Assembly: GCA_965198825.1 (NCBI GenBank)
Contig: CBDAQB010000001.1
Location: forward strand, 806,001-870,000
Length of the DNA: 64,000 nucleotides
Direction: 5' to 3'
Source of the DNA: BOG-908 sp965198825
GTDB lineage: Bacteria > Pseudomonadota > Alphaproteobacteria > Acetobacterales > Acetobacteraceae
Part shown: piece by piece, positions 34,796-42,677 of the stretch
Layout: every line of letters starts with the position of its first letter
How positions within the stretch are numbered: position 1 is the first letter of the stretch
Translations under genes and position numbers: made by a program
The notes under the pieces: generated by a model
Database searches by the model: none
Told to the model about the DNA's origin: nothing
What the model saw: only the letters and a program-made list of their open reading frames with translations

Positions 34796-36126
34796 AAGTC
34801 CGTTTCGCGCCCAGCCCTACCGGCTATCTGCATGTTGGGAACGCACGCGTTGCGCTGGCCAATGCACTGTTCGCCAAGCGCGAGGGCGCGAGGTTCCTGC
34901 TCCGGCTGGATGACACGGATGTTGTTCGATCGAAGCCGGAATACGAGGACGCGATCCGGACCGATCTCGCGTGGCTCGGAATAGAATGGGACGAGAGCTT
35001 CCGGCAGGCCGACAGGCTCGCGTTTTATGAGGCGGCCGCTGAGCGCTTGCGGGCTTCGGGGCGGCTCTATCCGTGCTTCGAGAGCGAGGAGGAGCTTCGC
35101 GCCAAGCGGGAACTGCGTATCAAGCGCGGGCTGGCGCCGGTCTATGACCGCGCCATGCTCAAGTTGACGGCGGAGCAGCGGACGAACGCGGAGGCGGGCG
35201 GCAAGCGGCCGCATTGGCGGTTTCTGCTCTCGTCGAACGCGGTGGAATGGACCGATCTTGTGCTTGGGCGGAAGTCCGTCAAATTGCCGTCCGTGTCCGA
35301 TCCGGTTCTGGTCCGGGAGGATGGGTCGTTCCTCTATACCTTCACCAGCGTGGTCGACGACATTGAGAGCCAGGTGAGTCACGTCGTGCGCGGCGAGGAT
35401 CACGTCACCAACACGGGCGTGCAGCTCGATCTCATGTCCGCGCTCGGGGCCAATCCTTCGAAGATGACGTTCGCGCATTTGCCTCTTCTGGTCGATACCG
35501 ACGGCGGCAAGCTGTCGAAGCGCCTGGAGAGCCTTTCGCTGCGGGCCTTGAGGCAGGATGGGATGGAGCCGGTGGCGCTGGCCGGCTATCTCGCGCGGGT
35601 GGGTACTTCGGCTTCGCCAGAGCCGGTCGGGTTTGATGCCCTGGCGGAGAGTTTCGATTTTGCCGCCTACTCGCGGTCGGCTGCGCGCTTCGACGTGCGG
35701 CAGTTGCTGGCGCTCAATCGGCGTGTGCTGCATGGCGCGACATTCGAGCAGGTGCGGGCGCGGCTGCCTGGCGCGGCCACCGAGGGTTTCTGGAACGCGG
35801 TGCGCGGCAATCTCGATCTGCTGTCCGAAGCGCGGCACTGGTGGGATGTCGTGGCAGGCGACCTCATTCCGCCTGTCATGGAGGGCGAGGCCGGCTTCTT
35901 CAGGGAGGCGCTCGGCGTTCTTCCCGACGAGCCATGGAATGGCGAGACCTGGAGCCGCTGGATTGACGAGGTGAAGCGCGTTACCGGCCGCAAGGGAAAG
36001 GCGCTGTTCCAGCCGCTGCGCCTGGCGCTGACGGGGGAGGACCATGGGCCGGAGTTGGCTGTCCTGCTCCCGCTGATCGGGCGTGAGCGCGTCGCTTCCC
36101 GGCTTCGGCTGAGCGCCTTGGACTAG
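34792..36126 (+). CDS. gltX: Glutamyl-tRNA synthetase
   Basis: 444 residues. The HIGH-type motif is FAPSPTGYLHVGNAR at the very N-terminus. The second class I motif reads GGKLSKR, in place of KMSKS; KLSKR is common in GluRS. FTSVVDDIESQVSHVVRGEDHVTNT and AHLPLLVDTDG are diagnostic. The C-terminal anticodon-binding part is a little short and divergent. Many alphaproteobacteria carry two GltX paralogues, one charging mainly tRNA(Gln) with Glu; which one this is cannot be told here. ATG overlaps the upstream stop (ATGA). Confidence 0.94.
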   Translation: MKVRFAPSPTGYLHVGNARVALANALFAKREGARFLLRLDDTDVVRSKPEYEDAIRTDLAWLGIEWDESFRQADRLAFYEAAAERLRASGRLYPCFESEEELRAKRELRIKRGLAPVYDRAMLKLTAEQRTNAEAGGKRPHWRFLLSSNAVEWTDLVLGRKSVKLPSVSDPVLVREDGSFLYTFTSVVDDIESQVSHVVRGEDHVTNTGVQLDLMSALGANPSKMTFAHLPLLVDTDGGKLSKRLESLSLRALRQDGMEPVALAGYLARVGTSASPEPVGFDALAESFDFAAYSRSAARFDVRQLLALNRRVLHGATFEQVRARLPGAATEGFWNAVRGNLDLLSEARHWWDVVAGDLIPPVMEGEAGFFREALGVLPDEPWNGETWSRWIDEVKRVTGRKGKALFQPLRLALTGEDHGPELAVLLPLIGRERVASRLRLSALD

Positions 36127-36302
36127 ACTGGCTGGGCTGCTGTCCCATGACCTTGCTTCAGGCCATAGAATTTGGCCTGGCAAGCCAGACGTTTCAGCGG
36201 AGTTGCTCTCGTTCGCCTCTGCTGACGGGTTGGCATGACGGATGCTAACGTCCCCTTATAGGCGTGTGCATCAGCGCACGCGTGCAGGCAGGAACGGCAG
36301 GC

Positions 36303-36533
36303 ATGAACTGGGACCTCGTGACGATCTTCGGCTTCGTCATCATTCTGACGGCGCTGCGGGCGCATTATAAGCAGCGGGATCAAGGCAGTGGCACTGGCTC
36401 CATGACAAGTGGCGACCAGATGTCGCTGTCGCGCGCGACCGAGACGGCGCACCGGCTGGAGCAGCGCGTGGAGACCTTGGAGCGCCTTCTCGACGAAGAT
36501 GCTCCCGGCTGGCGGGCAAGGGTACGCACGTGA
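36303..36533 (+). CDS. PspB-like small membrane protein
   Basis: 76 residues from ATG 36303. One N-terminal membrane helix (LVTIFGFVIILTALRA) is followed by a cytoplasmic coiled coil ending RVETLERLLDEDAPGWRARV, which matches the C-terminal signature of phage-shock protein B. PspB usually works with PspC to sense envelope stress and release the activator PspF from PspA. No pspA or pspF is in the window. The stop overlaps the next gene (GTGA), whose C-terminus looks like PspC, which supports the assignment. Confidence 0.7.
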   Translation: MNWDLVTIFGFVIILTALRAHYKQRDQGSGTGSMTSGDQMSLSRATETAHRLEQRVETLERLLDEDAPGWRARVRT

Positions 36534-37678
36534 GCCCGCTGGTGCGCCTCACCGCAGGCGCCATCTTTGCGGTTCTGGCGCTTGGCGGGCCCGCGCGTGC
36601 CGACATGCGGACCGTGCCAGCCAAACAGCTCGTTCTGAACGAGGCGATGGCCGGCGACACGACGATCGAGGTGGATTCGACCCTCAGCGGCCAAGTCCGG
36701 GTGAGCATGGACGAGGGCCTCGATTGCCTGGTTATGGTCGAGAGCGAGACGATGGTGATCGATGCATCCCGCTGCGGTGATCATGATCTGCGCGTGGCAG
36801 TGCCGCAGGGGCTGCCCATCGTTCTGAACGCTTCGGGCGGCGGCGATATCAAGATCGGCGACGTGGACGGACCGTTGACCTTGAGTCTGAGCGGTCATGG
36901 AGATGTGTCGGCCGGCCGAACCGCGCAACTGCTCATCAATCTCAACGGCGGCAGTGATGTGTCCGTTGGTGCCGTATCGGGCTCCACTGTCCTGAACCTT
37001 TCGGGCAGCGGCGACCTGAAGCTGAAGTCGCTCGATGGACCTCTGGTGCTGAAGAAGAACGGCTCAGGCGACGTGGCGATCGGCTCGATCAATGCACCGG
37101 GGGTCGAGGTCGAGGATAGCGGCAGCGGAGACGTCATTCTCGGCGCCGGCACCATCGGCAGCCTGCGGGTGAACCTCAACGGCTCTAGCGACTTCGCCAC
37201 GGCCGCGACCATCCGGGACGTGGACCTGAACGCGCATGGCGGCGGCGATATGCGGGTCGGGAAAGTCACCGGCACCATACGGCGCAACGCAAGCGGCGGC
37301 AGTGAAATCCGCATCGGCACGTCGGACACGGTGAGTGGCATCATCGCCGATGTCGCCAGCGACATCAGCAAGTCCAAAGACCCGAGGACCTCGGTTCCAT
37401 CCGGCACCTTCTCGATGATCGGGCATTTCCTGACGATCGGCGTCGTCGGCTTCCTGATCTATTTCATTTACCGGATTGTCCGCCGGTCAGGCGGCGTCGC
37501 TGGCCTGACGCGCCGGCGTAGCCAGGCGCAGACGCCTTCCGCGCCGACCCATGCGGGTGTGATTGCGGTGTGCGAGGCGCTGGTCCGGGTGGAGCAGCGG
37601 CTGGGACGGGTGGAGGCTTATGTGACTTCCCGGGAGTTTGATCTGCATCAGAAGTTCCGAGAGATGGGGCGGTCGTGA
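36530..37678 (+). CDS. Exported DUF2807-like beta-solenoid protein with membrane anchor and PspC-like C-terminal tail
   Basis: 382 residues, GTG start overlapping the pspB-like stop. A signal peptide ends at GPARA. Residues ~40-290 are repeated short strands rich in SGSGD/GGD turns (LNASGGGDIKIG, LSGHGDVSAG, LNGGSDVSVG, LSGSGDLKLK, NGSGDVAIG, SGSGDVILG), as in DUF2807 'putative adhesin' solenoids. A membrane helix follows at ~298-318 (FLTIGVVGFLIYFIYRIV), then a cytoplasmic end with VEQRLGRVEAYVTSREFDLHQKFREM, resembling the tail of PspC. The architecture suggests a periplasmic sensor coupled to a Psp-type cytoplasmic coiled coil. Confidence 0.7.
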   Translation: MSPLVRLTAGAIFAVLALGGPARADMRTVPAKQLVLNEAMAGDTTIEVDSTLSGQVRVSMDEGLDCLVMVESETMVIDASRCGDHDLRVAVPQGLPIVLNASGGGDIKIGDVDGPLTLSLSGHGDVSAGRTAQLLINLNGGSDVSVGAVSGSTVLNLSGSGDLKLKSLDGPLVLKKNGSGDVAIGSINAPGVEVEDSGSGDVILGAGTIGSLRVNLNGSSDFATAATIRDVDLNAHGGGDMRVGKVTGTIRRNASGGSEIRIGTSDTVSGIIADVASDISKSKDPRTSVPSGTFSMIGHFLTIGVVGFLIYFIYRIVRRSGGVAGLTRRRSQAQTPSAPTHAGVIAVCEALVRVEQRLGRVEAYVTSREFDLHQKFREMGRS

Positions 37679-37684
37679 GGAATT

Positions 37685-37818
37685 AAGGAAGGTCTTCTTT
37701 TTTGAAAAAAAGAAGCAAAAAACTTTTGGATGTTTGGGCTGGGCCTTTCCGCGATCTCGGTCCCCAAGTCGCAAAAGTCTTTTGGTTCTCTTTTTCAAAA
37801 GAGAGCTGCTTCCTTCCG
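37685..37818 (+). repeat. Repeat R8: two-armed, with covarying right arm
   Basis: The left arm is the standard CTTC...GAAG hairpin. The spacer is almost identical to R1 (CTTTCCGCGATCTCGGTCCCC). The right arm reads GGTTCTCTTTTTCAAAAGAG then AGC: a T-to-C change in the 5' strand is matched by a change in the 3' strand, keeping the stem. TAAGGAAGG borders the left end, GCTTCCTTCC the right. Confidence 0.92.
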
Positions 37819-37831
37819 CTTGCCTAAGGTG

Positions 37832-39196
37832 ATGATTACAAGCACAACCCCGCCCATGCCCGCTCTTTTCCTCCACAACAGCCTGACCCGGACGCGAGAG
37901 CTGTTCACGCCGATCGATACGCAGAACGTGCGGATGTACGTTTGCGGGCCGACGGTTTACGACTTGCCGCACCTGGGCAATCTGCGGTCGAACGTGGTTT
38001 TCGACGTGCTGGCGCGGCTGCTTCGGACACTCTATCCGCACGTCACCTACGTGCGGAACATCACCGACGTGGACGACAAGATCAACGCAAGGGCTGCGTC
38101 CGAGGGGCGTAGCATCGGCGAGATTACCGCGCGTACGACGATCGATTTCCATGCCGACAATAAGGCGATCGGCAATGCATCGCCGGATTTTGAGCCGCGT
38201 GCGACTGAGCACATCGCTGAAATGATCGGCATCATCGAGGAGTTGCTGGCGAACGGGCATGCCTATGTGTCCGAGGGCCATGCGTTGTTCGCGGTGGGCA
38301 GCTTTGCCGGGTACGGCGCCCTGTCCGGACGATTGCGGCAGGAGTTGATTGCGGGCGCGCGGGTGGAGGTTGCTTCCTACAAGCGCGATCCTGGGGATTT
38401 CGTTTTGTGGAAGCCCTCTGCGCCTAGCGAGCCGGGATGGGACAGCCCTTGGGGCCGTGGCCGGCCGGGGTGGCATATCGAGTGCAGCGCGATGTCGCGA
38501 CGGTATCTTGGTGAAACGTTCGACATCCATGGTGGCGGCAGCGATTTGTTGTTTCCGCATCATGAGAATGAGCGGGCGCAGAGCCTTTGCGCGCGGCCTG
38601 GCAGCCAATTCGCGAAGGTTTGGCTGCATAACGGCATGCTGCTGGTCGATGGCGCCAAGATGTCGAAGAGCCTGGGAAATTTCTTCACCCTGCGCGACAT
38701 TCTGGCGCGTGCGCCGGCGGAGGCGGTGCGTCTGCTGGCGCTGCGTACGCACTATCGGGCGCCGCTCGATTTTACGGATGCTGGCCTCGCCGAGGCGCGG
38801 CGCGAAATGGATCGTTTCTACCGGGCGTTGGAAAAGACTGCGCCGGGAGAGGCTGAGATACCGGAGGATGTGCTGCTGGCGCTGTGCGACGACCTGAACA
38901 CGCCGGCGGCGTTGGCTGCGATGCGGGTTTTGGCCGACCGGGCGATGGCCGGTGATCGAGACGCGGCTGCATCGCTGAAGCGCGCAGGCGGCCTGCTGGG
39001 GCTGCTGCAGGCTGATCCGGTGGAATGGTTCCATGGCGGTGCCGACGATGCCGAAATCGACGATCTCGTCGCGGCTCGCGTCAAGGCGAGGCGGGAGCGC
39101 GATTTCGCCTTGGCGGATGGCATACGCGCACAGATCGAGGCGCGCGGTATTCTTCTGGAGGACACCGGCGGGGCGACCGTGTGGCGCCGGCGATAG
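37832..39196 (+). CDS. cysS: Cysteinyl-tRNA synthetase
   Basis: 454 residues from ATG 37832, preceded by TAAGG; ATG 37856 (MPALFLHNSL) is an alternative nearer the family start. MYVCGPTVYDLPHLGN holds the first zinc Cys and the HIGH-type motif. WHIECSAMS and FPHHENERAQS carry the other zinc ligands, and KMSKSLGNF is the KMSKS loop. It charges tRNA(Cys). The gene lies directly after R8 and 16 nt before trmJ. Confidence 0.96.
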   Translation: MITSTTPPMPALFLHNSLTRTRELFTPIDTQNVRMYVCGPTVYDLPHLGNLRSNVVFDVLARLLRTLYPHVTYVRNITDVDDKINARAASEGRSIGEITARTTIDFHADNKAIGNASPDFEPRATEHIAEMIGIIEELLANGHAYVSEGHALFAVGSFAGYGALSGRLRQELIAGARVEVASYKRDPGDFVLWKPSAPSEPGWDSPWGRGRPGWHIECSAMSRRYLGETFDIHGGGSDLLFPHHENERAQSLCARPGSQFAKVWLHNGMLLVDGAKMSKSLGNFFTLRDILARAPAEAVRLLALRTHYRAPLDFTDAGLAEARREMDRFYRALEKTAPGEAEIPEDVLLALCDDLNTPAALAAMRVLADRAMAGDRDAAASLKRAGGLLGLLQADPVEWFHGGADDAEIDDLVAARVKARRERDFALADGIRAQIEARGILLEDTGGATVWRRR

Positions 39197-39212
39197 TGCG
39201 TTCGGGCGGCTC

Positions 39213-39995
39213 ATGACGGGCCGCGCGGAGGGAGCCGACATCGGGCCGATTGGTGCGAGCCCGGTGGTGATCCTGGTTCGGCCGCAGCTCGGCGACAATA
39301 TCGGCGCCGTTGCGCGTGCCATGGCGAACGGCGGCCTGTTTCATTTGCGGCTGGTGGCGCCTCGCGATGGATGGCCGCAGGACAGCGCCTGGCGAACTGC
39401 GTCGGGTGCGCAGCGGCTGCTGGAGGCGGCGACCCTTCATCCGACGGTGGCGGATGCGGTGGCCGACCTGCAGCATGTGTTCGCGACTTGTCCGCGGCCG
39501 CGTCACATCGTCAAACGGCTGCTGACGGCGCGTGGTGCTGCCGCCGAATTGCGCGCGATCTGCCAGCGTGACCTCCGCTGCGGGCTGCTGTTCGGGCCGG
39601 AGCGGGCAGGGCTCGACAACGACGACATGGCGGAGGCGGATGCGCTGATCCGTTATCCGATGAACCCGGCTTTCACCTCGCTCAACCTGTCGCAGGCGGT
39701 GATGGTGATGGCCTATGAGTGGTGGCAGACGCAGGACGGGACGCCGCCTGCCATGCTGATGACCAATGAGACGAGCGTGGCAACGAAGGCCAGCCTCGAG
39801 AATTTTCTAGGGCACTTGGTGGCGGAACTCGATGAGTGCGGGTTCCTGCGCAACTTGCCGAAGCGGCCTGGCATGGTGCGGAATTTGCGGCATCTGTTTC
39901 AAAGAGGGGAGATCACCGAGCAGGAGTTGCGCACGCTGCATGGGGTGGTGACGGAGTTGGCGGTAGGGCGGAGGGCCAGAAAGGAAACTGTTTGA
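39213..39995 (+). CDS. trmJ: tRNA (cytidine/uridine-2'-O-)-methyltransferase TrmJ
   Basis: 260 residues of the SPOUT superfamily. VILVRPQLGDNIGAVARAMAN forms the first motif, LLFGPERAGLDNDDM the second, and YPMNPAFTSLNLSQAVMVMAYE the third, which forms the AdoMet knot. The C-terminal helical extension (LDECGFLRNLPKRPGMVRNLRHLFQRGEIT) is typical of TrmJ, which modifies position 32 of tRNA. It follows cysS after 16 nt, a common alphaproteobacterial pair. A longer upstream frame has no supporting features. Confidence 0.93.
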   Translation: MTGRAEGADIGPIGASPVVILVRPQLGDNIGAVARAMANGGLFHLRLVAPRDGWPQDSAWRTASGAQRLLEAATLHPTVADAVADLQHVFATCPRPRHIVKRLLTARGAAAELRAICQRDLRCGLLFGPERAGLDNDDMAEADALIRYPMNPAFTSLNLSQAVMVMAYEWWQTQDGTPPAMLMTNETSVATKASLENFLGHLVAELDECGFLRNLPKRPGMVRNLRHLFQRGEITEQELRTLHGVVTELAVGRRARKETV

Positions 39996-40000
39996 CTGTC

Positions 40001-40079
40001 GAGCCCGGCACCTCCGCAGGCACAGCCCCAACCCGCAAAAGTTTTTTGCTTCTTTTTTTCAAAAAAGAAGATGCTTCCT
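40001..40079. repeat. Repeat R9: right arm with part of the spacer
   Basis: The spacer part GAGCCCGGCACCTCCGCAGG resembles that of R10. It runs into CGCAAAAGTTTTTTGC, then TTCTTTTTTTCAAAAAAGAA, GATGCTTCCTAAG. No left arm is present. The element lies between convergent trmJ and the small membrane protein gene, whose stop codon overlaps the right border. Confidence 0.88.
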
Positions 40080-40278
40080 AAGCTTGCTTTGCAAGCCGTC
40101 GAGAAAGCACCCACCCGATAGCTCCGGCCACAGGAGCACCCGGGATAATAAGAAGGAAACCCAAAGGCTGCCCATAGGCGGCGAGGGACATGCCGATGCC
40201 GAGCAGGAGGCCGCCGACAAGGGCGCCGCTGACGGCCGAGGACACGCCGAGCCAGATGATGTCGCTGCGGGTTATCAT
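40078..40278 (-). CDS. Small hypothetical membrane protein
   Basis: 66 residues from ATG 40278 (an upstream ATG at 40299 adds 7). Two hydrophobic stretches, VSSAVSGALVGGLLLGIGMSLAA and LGFLLIIPGAPVAGAIGWVL, make a probable helical hairpin with a basic C-terminus (SRRLAKQA). No family is recognised. Gly-rich packing suggests a small inner-membrane protein. The last codons lie at the border of repeat R9. Because the gene is short and the start is uncertain, confidence is moderate. Confidence 0.55.
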   Translation of the reverse strand: MITRSDIIWLGVSSAVSGALVGGLLLGIGMSLAAYGQPLGFLLIIPGAPVAGAIGWVLSRRLAKQA

Positions 40279-40309
40279 GGGGTGAGCCTGTATCGGCATC
40301 GCTGGCGGT

Positions 40310-40339
40310 TTGACAAGCGGTGGGGCGACCCCCTAGAAG
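40310..40339 (+). promoter_or_regulatory. Candidate sigma-70-type promoter for rpsD
   Basis: TTGACA at 40310-40315, then 17-18 nt, then CTAGAAG as a weak -10. It lies about 155 nt upstream of the rpsD GTG. The leader to 40493 contains GC-rich inverted segments but no RNA family I recognise. Confidence 0.4.
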
Positions 40340-40493
40340 CCGCGCTCTACCACTGCCGGGAACGTGGACGGGCCTTCGGGGCCTGCGCCCGCCTTTTGCC
40401 TATGGCCGAGATGCCTGCGGGATTGGGACTACCGGTGCAACAAGCCATGACACCCGCAGCAACGTGGGGCAGGCATATACAGGAGTGCCCGGC

Positions 40494-41111
40494 GTGACCA
40501 AGCGCACGGAGAGCAAGTACAAGATCAACCGCCGTCTCGGCGTTAACCTTTGGGGCCGGCCGAAGTCGCCCGTCAACAAGCGCGATTATGGTCCCGGCCA
40601 GCATGGCCAGCGCCGCAAGAGCAAGCCCAGCGATTTCAACATCCAGCTGATGGCGAAGCAGCGGCTGAAGGGCTACTACGGCAACATCGGCGAGAAGCAG
40701 TTCCGCAAGTACTACGAGGAGGCGGTTCGCCGCCGCGGCGATACGTCCGAGAACCTGATCGAGCTGCTGGAGCGCCGGCTGGACGCGGTGGTTTACCGCC
40801 TGAAGTTTGCGATTACGCCGTTTGCGTCGCGCCAGTTCATCAATCATGGCCATGTGACGGTGAACGGCAAGAAGGTGAACATTCCGAGCTTCCTGGTTCG
40901 CGATGGCGACATCATCGAGGTCAAGGAAAAGTCGAAGCAGATGGCTGCGGTGCTCGATGCGTCGCAGAGCAACGAGCGCGATGTTCCCGAGTATCTCGAG
41001 ATTGATCACCGGGCCATGAAGGGTCGGTTTGCACGCGCGCCGAAGCTGAGCGACGTGCCGTATCCGGTGACGATGGAACCGAACCTCGTCGTCGAGTTCT
41101 ACTCGCGCTAG
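40494..41111 (+). CDS. rpsD: 30S ribosomal protein S4
   Basis: 205 residues from GTG 40494, with AGGAG 8 nt upstream. KINRRLGVNLWGRPKSP at the N-terminus and the S4 RNA-binding domain RRLDAVVYRLKFAITPFASRQFINHGHVTVNGKKVNIPSF are diagnostic. S4 nucleates 30S assembly. In this genome it stands outside a ribosomal operon, as is usual in alphaproteobacteria. The longer open frame upstream is not used. Confidence 0.98.
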   Translation: MTKRTESKYKINRRLGVNLWGRPKSPVNKRDYGPGQHGQRRKSKPSDFNIQLMAKQRLKGYYGNIGEKQFRKYYEEAVRRRGDTSENLIELLERRLDAVVYRLKFAITPFASRQFINHGHVTVNGKKVNIPSFLVRDGDIIEVKEKSKQMAAVLDASQSNERDVPEYLEIDHRAMKGRFARAPKLSDVPYPVTMEPNLVVEFYSR

Positions 41112-41135
41112 AGGCTGGCTGAGAGGGCCGGGAGC

Positions 41136-42677
41136 TTGGGTTCCCGGCTGCCTCTTTTGCGCAGATTGCTGAACCGGCTATGGCGGCAAGAGGCGGTCGT
41201 CGATCGCCAGTATAGGCGGTTCTCGGCGGCGGATAGACCGCCGGCTTCCAGTTCAAACCTCCTTATCAGTATCATTATGCCGGTGCATGAAACGCCTGCG
41301 CCCGTGCTCGAAGCTGCGCTTGATTCGGTTTATCGGCAGCTCCATCAGGCGTGGGAGCTTTGCTTGGCGGACGATGGGTCTTCCGCTTCCGTGCAGGCGA
41401 TCTTGCAGGCGGCTGTTCTGCGGGATCCGCGCGTGAAGGTGGTTCGGCTGGAGCGGAGCGGTGGCATTGCAGCCGCCACGAACGCGGCACTTCGGATCGC
41501 GACAGGCGGGTTCTGCGTGTTCATGGACCATGACGATGTGCTGGCTCCCTCGGCACTGGCGTGGGTTGCGGCAGAGGCTGATGAACATCCCGACGCCGAC
41601 ATGGTGTTTTCCGACGAAGACCAGCTCGATGAGCGTGGCCGAGTGATCAGCCCATTCTTCAAGCCGGGGTGGGATCCTGAGTTGATGCTTTCGCAAAATC
41701 TCGTCGGGCACCTGGCGGCCTATCGACTCGCGTTGGTCATGACGCATGGCGGCATCAGGGAAGATCTCGATGGCAGCCAGGATCACGATCTGGCGCTGCG
41801 GGTCTCGGCGGCGGTTCCGCGGGCGCACATCCGTCATGTTCCGCGTGTGCTTTATCATTGGCGGCAGTCGAGGCGTAGTTTCTCGGCGACGCATGCCGAG
41901 CGCTGCGCGGCGGCGGCACGGCGTGCGGTGTCGGAGCATGTCGGCGGGCGCGCACGCGTTGTTCCTAATACGGCGCTTCCGCAGTGGAACACGGCGGATT
42001 TTGCGATCGGCCAGCAGGGTGCGAGCGTTTCTATCGTTACGGCGGATGCATCTTCCCTGGTGTGGGCCCGTGCAACTCGGGGCGTCGAGATCGTGGACGC
42101 GGCGGCGGATGCGACAGGCGAGTTGCTGGTGTTTGCGGGGCCGCTTGCCGGGGCCGAGACTGGGTGGCTCGAGGTTCTTGCGGCCAATGCGCGGCGCCGC
42201 GAAGTCGGGTGCGTAGGTGGGCGTATCGATGACCGCCGTGGCCGGGTGGTGAACGCAGGGTTTGTGTTGGATCCTGACAGGGTTGCCATCGCGGAGCGCT
42301 GTTTAGCGGATGCAGGCGATCCCGGATATCGGGGGCGTTTCGTGCTGACGCGTAGCGTTTCCGCCGTATCGCTTCAGTGTCTTGCGGTTAGGCGAGAGTT
42401 GTTCGAGGAGGTTGGCGGGCTCGATGGGGCGGCAGGCGTCTATGCCGATGTCGATCTCTGCCTCCGTTTGTCGGCGCTCGGCTATCGCTGCCTCTGGACT
42501 CCTCAGGCGAGAGTGCGCACATCCCGGGTTGTCGTCAGGAGCGATGCGGACGGTGCGGCCTTCATGCGGAAACGCTGGGGTGCGCTGCTGGCCCGCGATC
42601 CTTTCCTCAATCCCAACCTCACCATCGTGCGGGGGCGCCTCGGCCTCGCCCGCCAAACCCGAAGTAACGCGTCATGA
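41136..42677 (+). CDS. Family 2 glycosyltransferase with a degenerate second domain
   Basis: 513 residues from TTG 41136. The first GT2 domain (about 42-240) is complete: LLISIIMPVHETPAPVLEAALDS, LCLADDGSS, DHDDVLAPSALAWV (DxD region) and DADMVFSDEDQLDERG. The second half resembles the C-terminal part of another GT2 domain (YADVDLCLRLSALGYRCLWTP, RWGALLARDPFLNPNLTI), but its nucleotide-binding start is compressed (SVSIVTADASS), so it may not be catalytic. Two-domain GT2 proteins often build O-antigen or rhamnan-type chains. It overlaps prfC by 4 nt. Confidence 0.82.
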   Translation: MGSRLPLLRRLLNRLWRQEAVVDRQYRRFSAADRPPASSSNLLISIIMPVHETPAPVLEAALDSVYRQLHQAWELCLADDGSSASVQAILQAAVLRDPRVKVVRLERSGGIAAATNAALRIATGGFCVFMDHDDVLAPSALAWVAAEADEHPDADMVFSDEDQLDERGRVISPFFKPGWDPELMLSQNLVGHLAAYRLALVMTHGGIREDLDGSQDHDLALRVSAAVPRAHIRHVPRVLYHWRQSRRSFSATHAERCAAAARRAVSEHVGGRARVVPNTALPQWNTADFAIGQQGASVSIVTADASSLVWARATRGVEIVDAAADATGELLVFAGPLAGAETGWLEVLAANARRREVGCVGGRIDDRRGRVVNAGFVLDPDRVAIAERCLADAGDPGYRGRFVLTRSVSAVSLQCLAVRRELFEEVGGLDGAAGVYADVDLCLRLSALGYRCLWTPQARVRTSRVVVRSDADGAAFMRKRWGALLARDPFLNPNLTIVRGRLGLARQTRSNAS

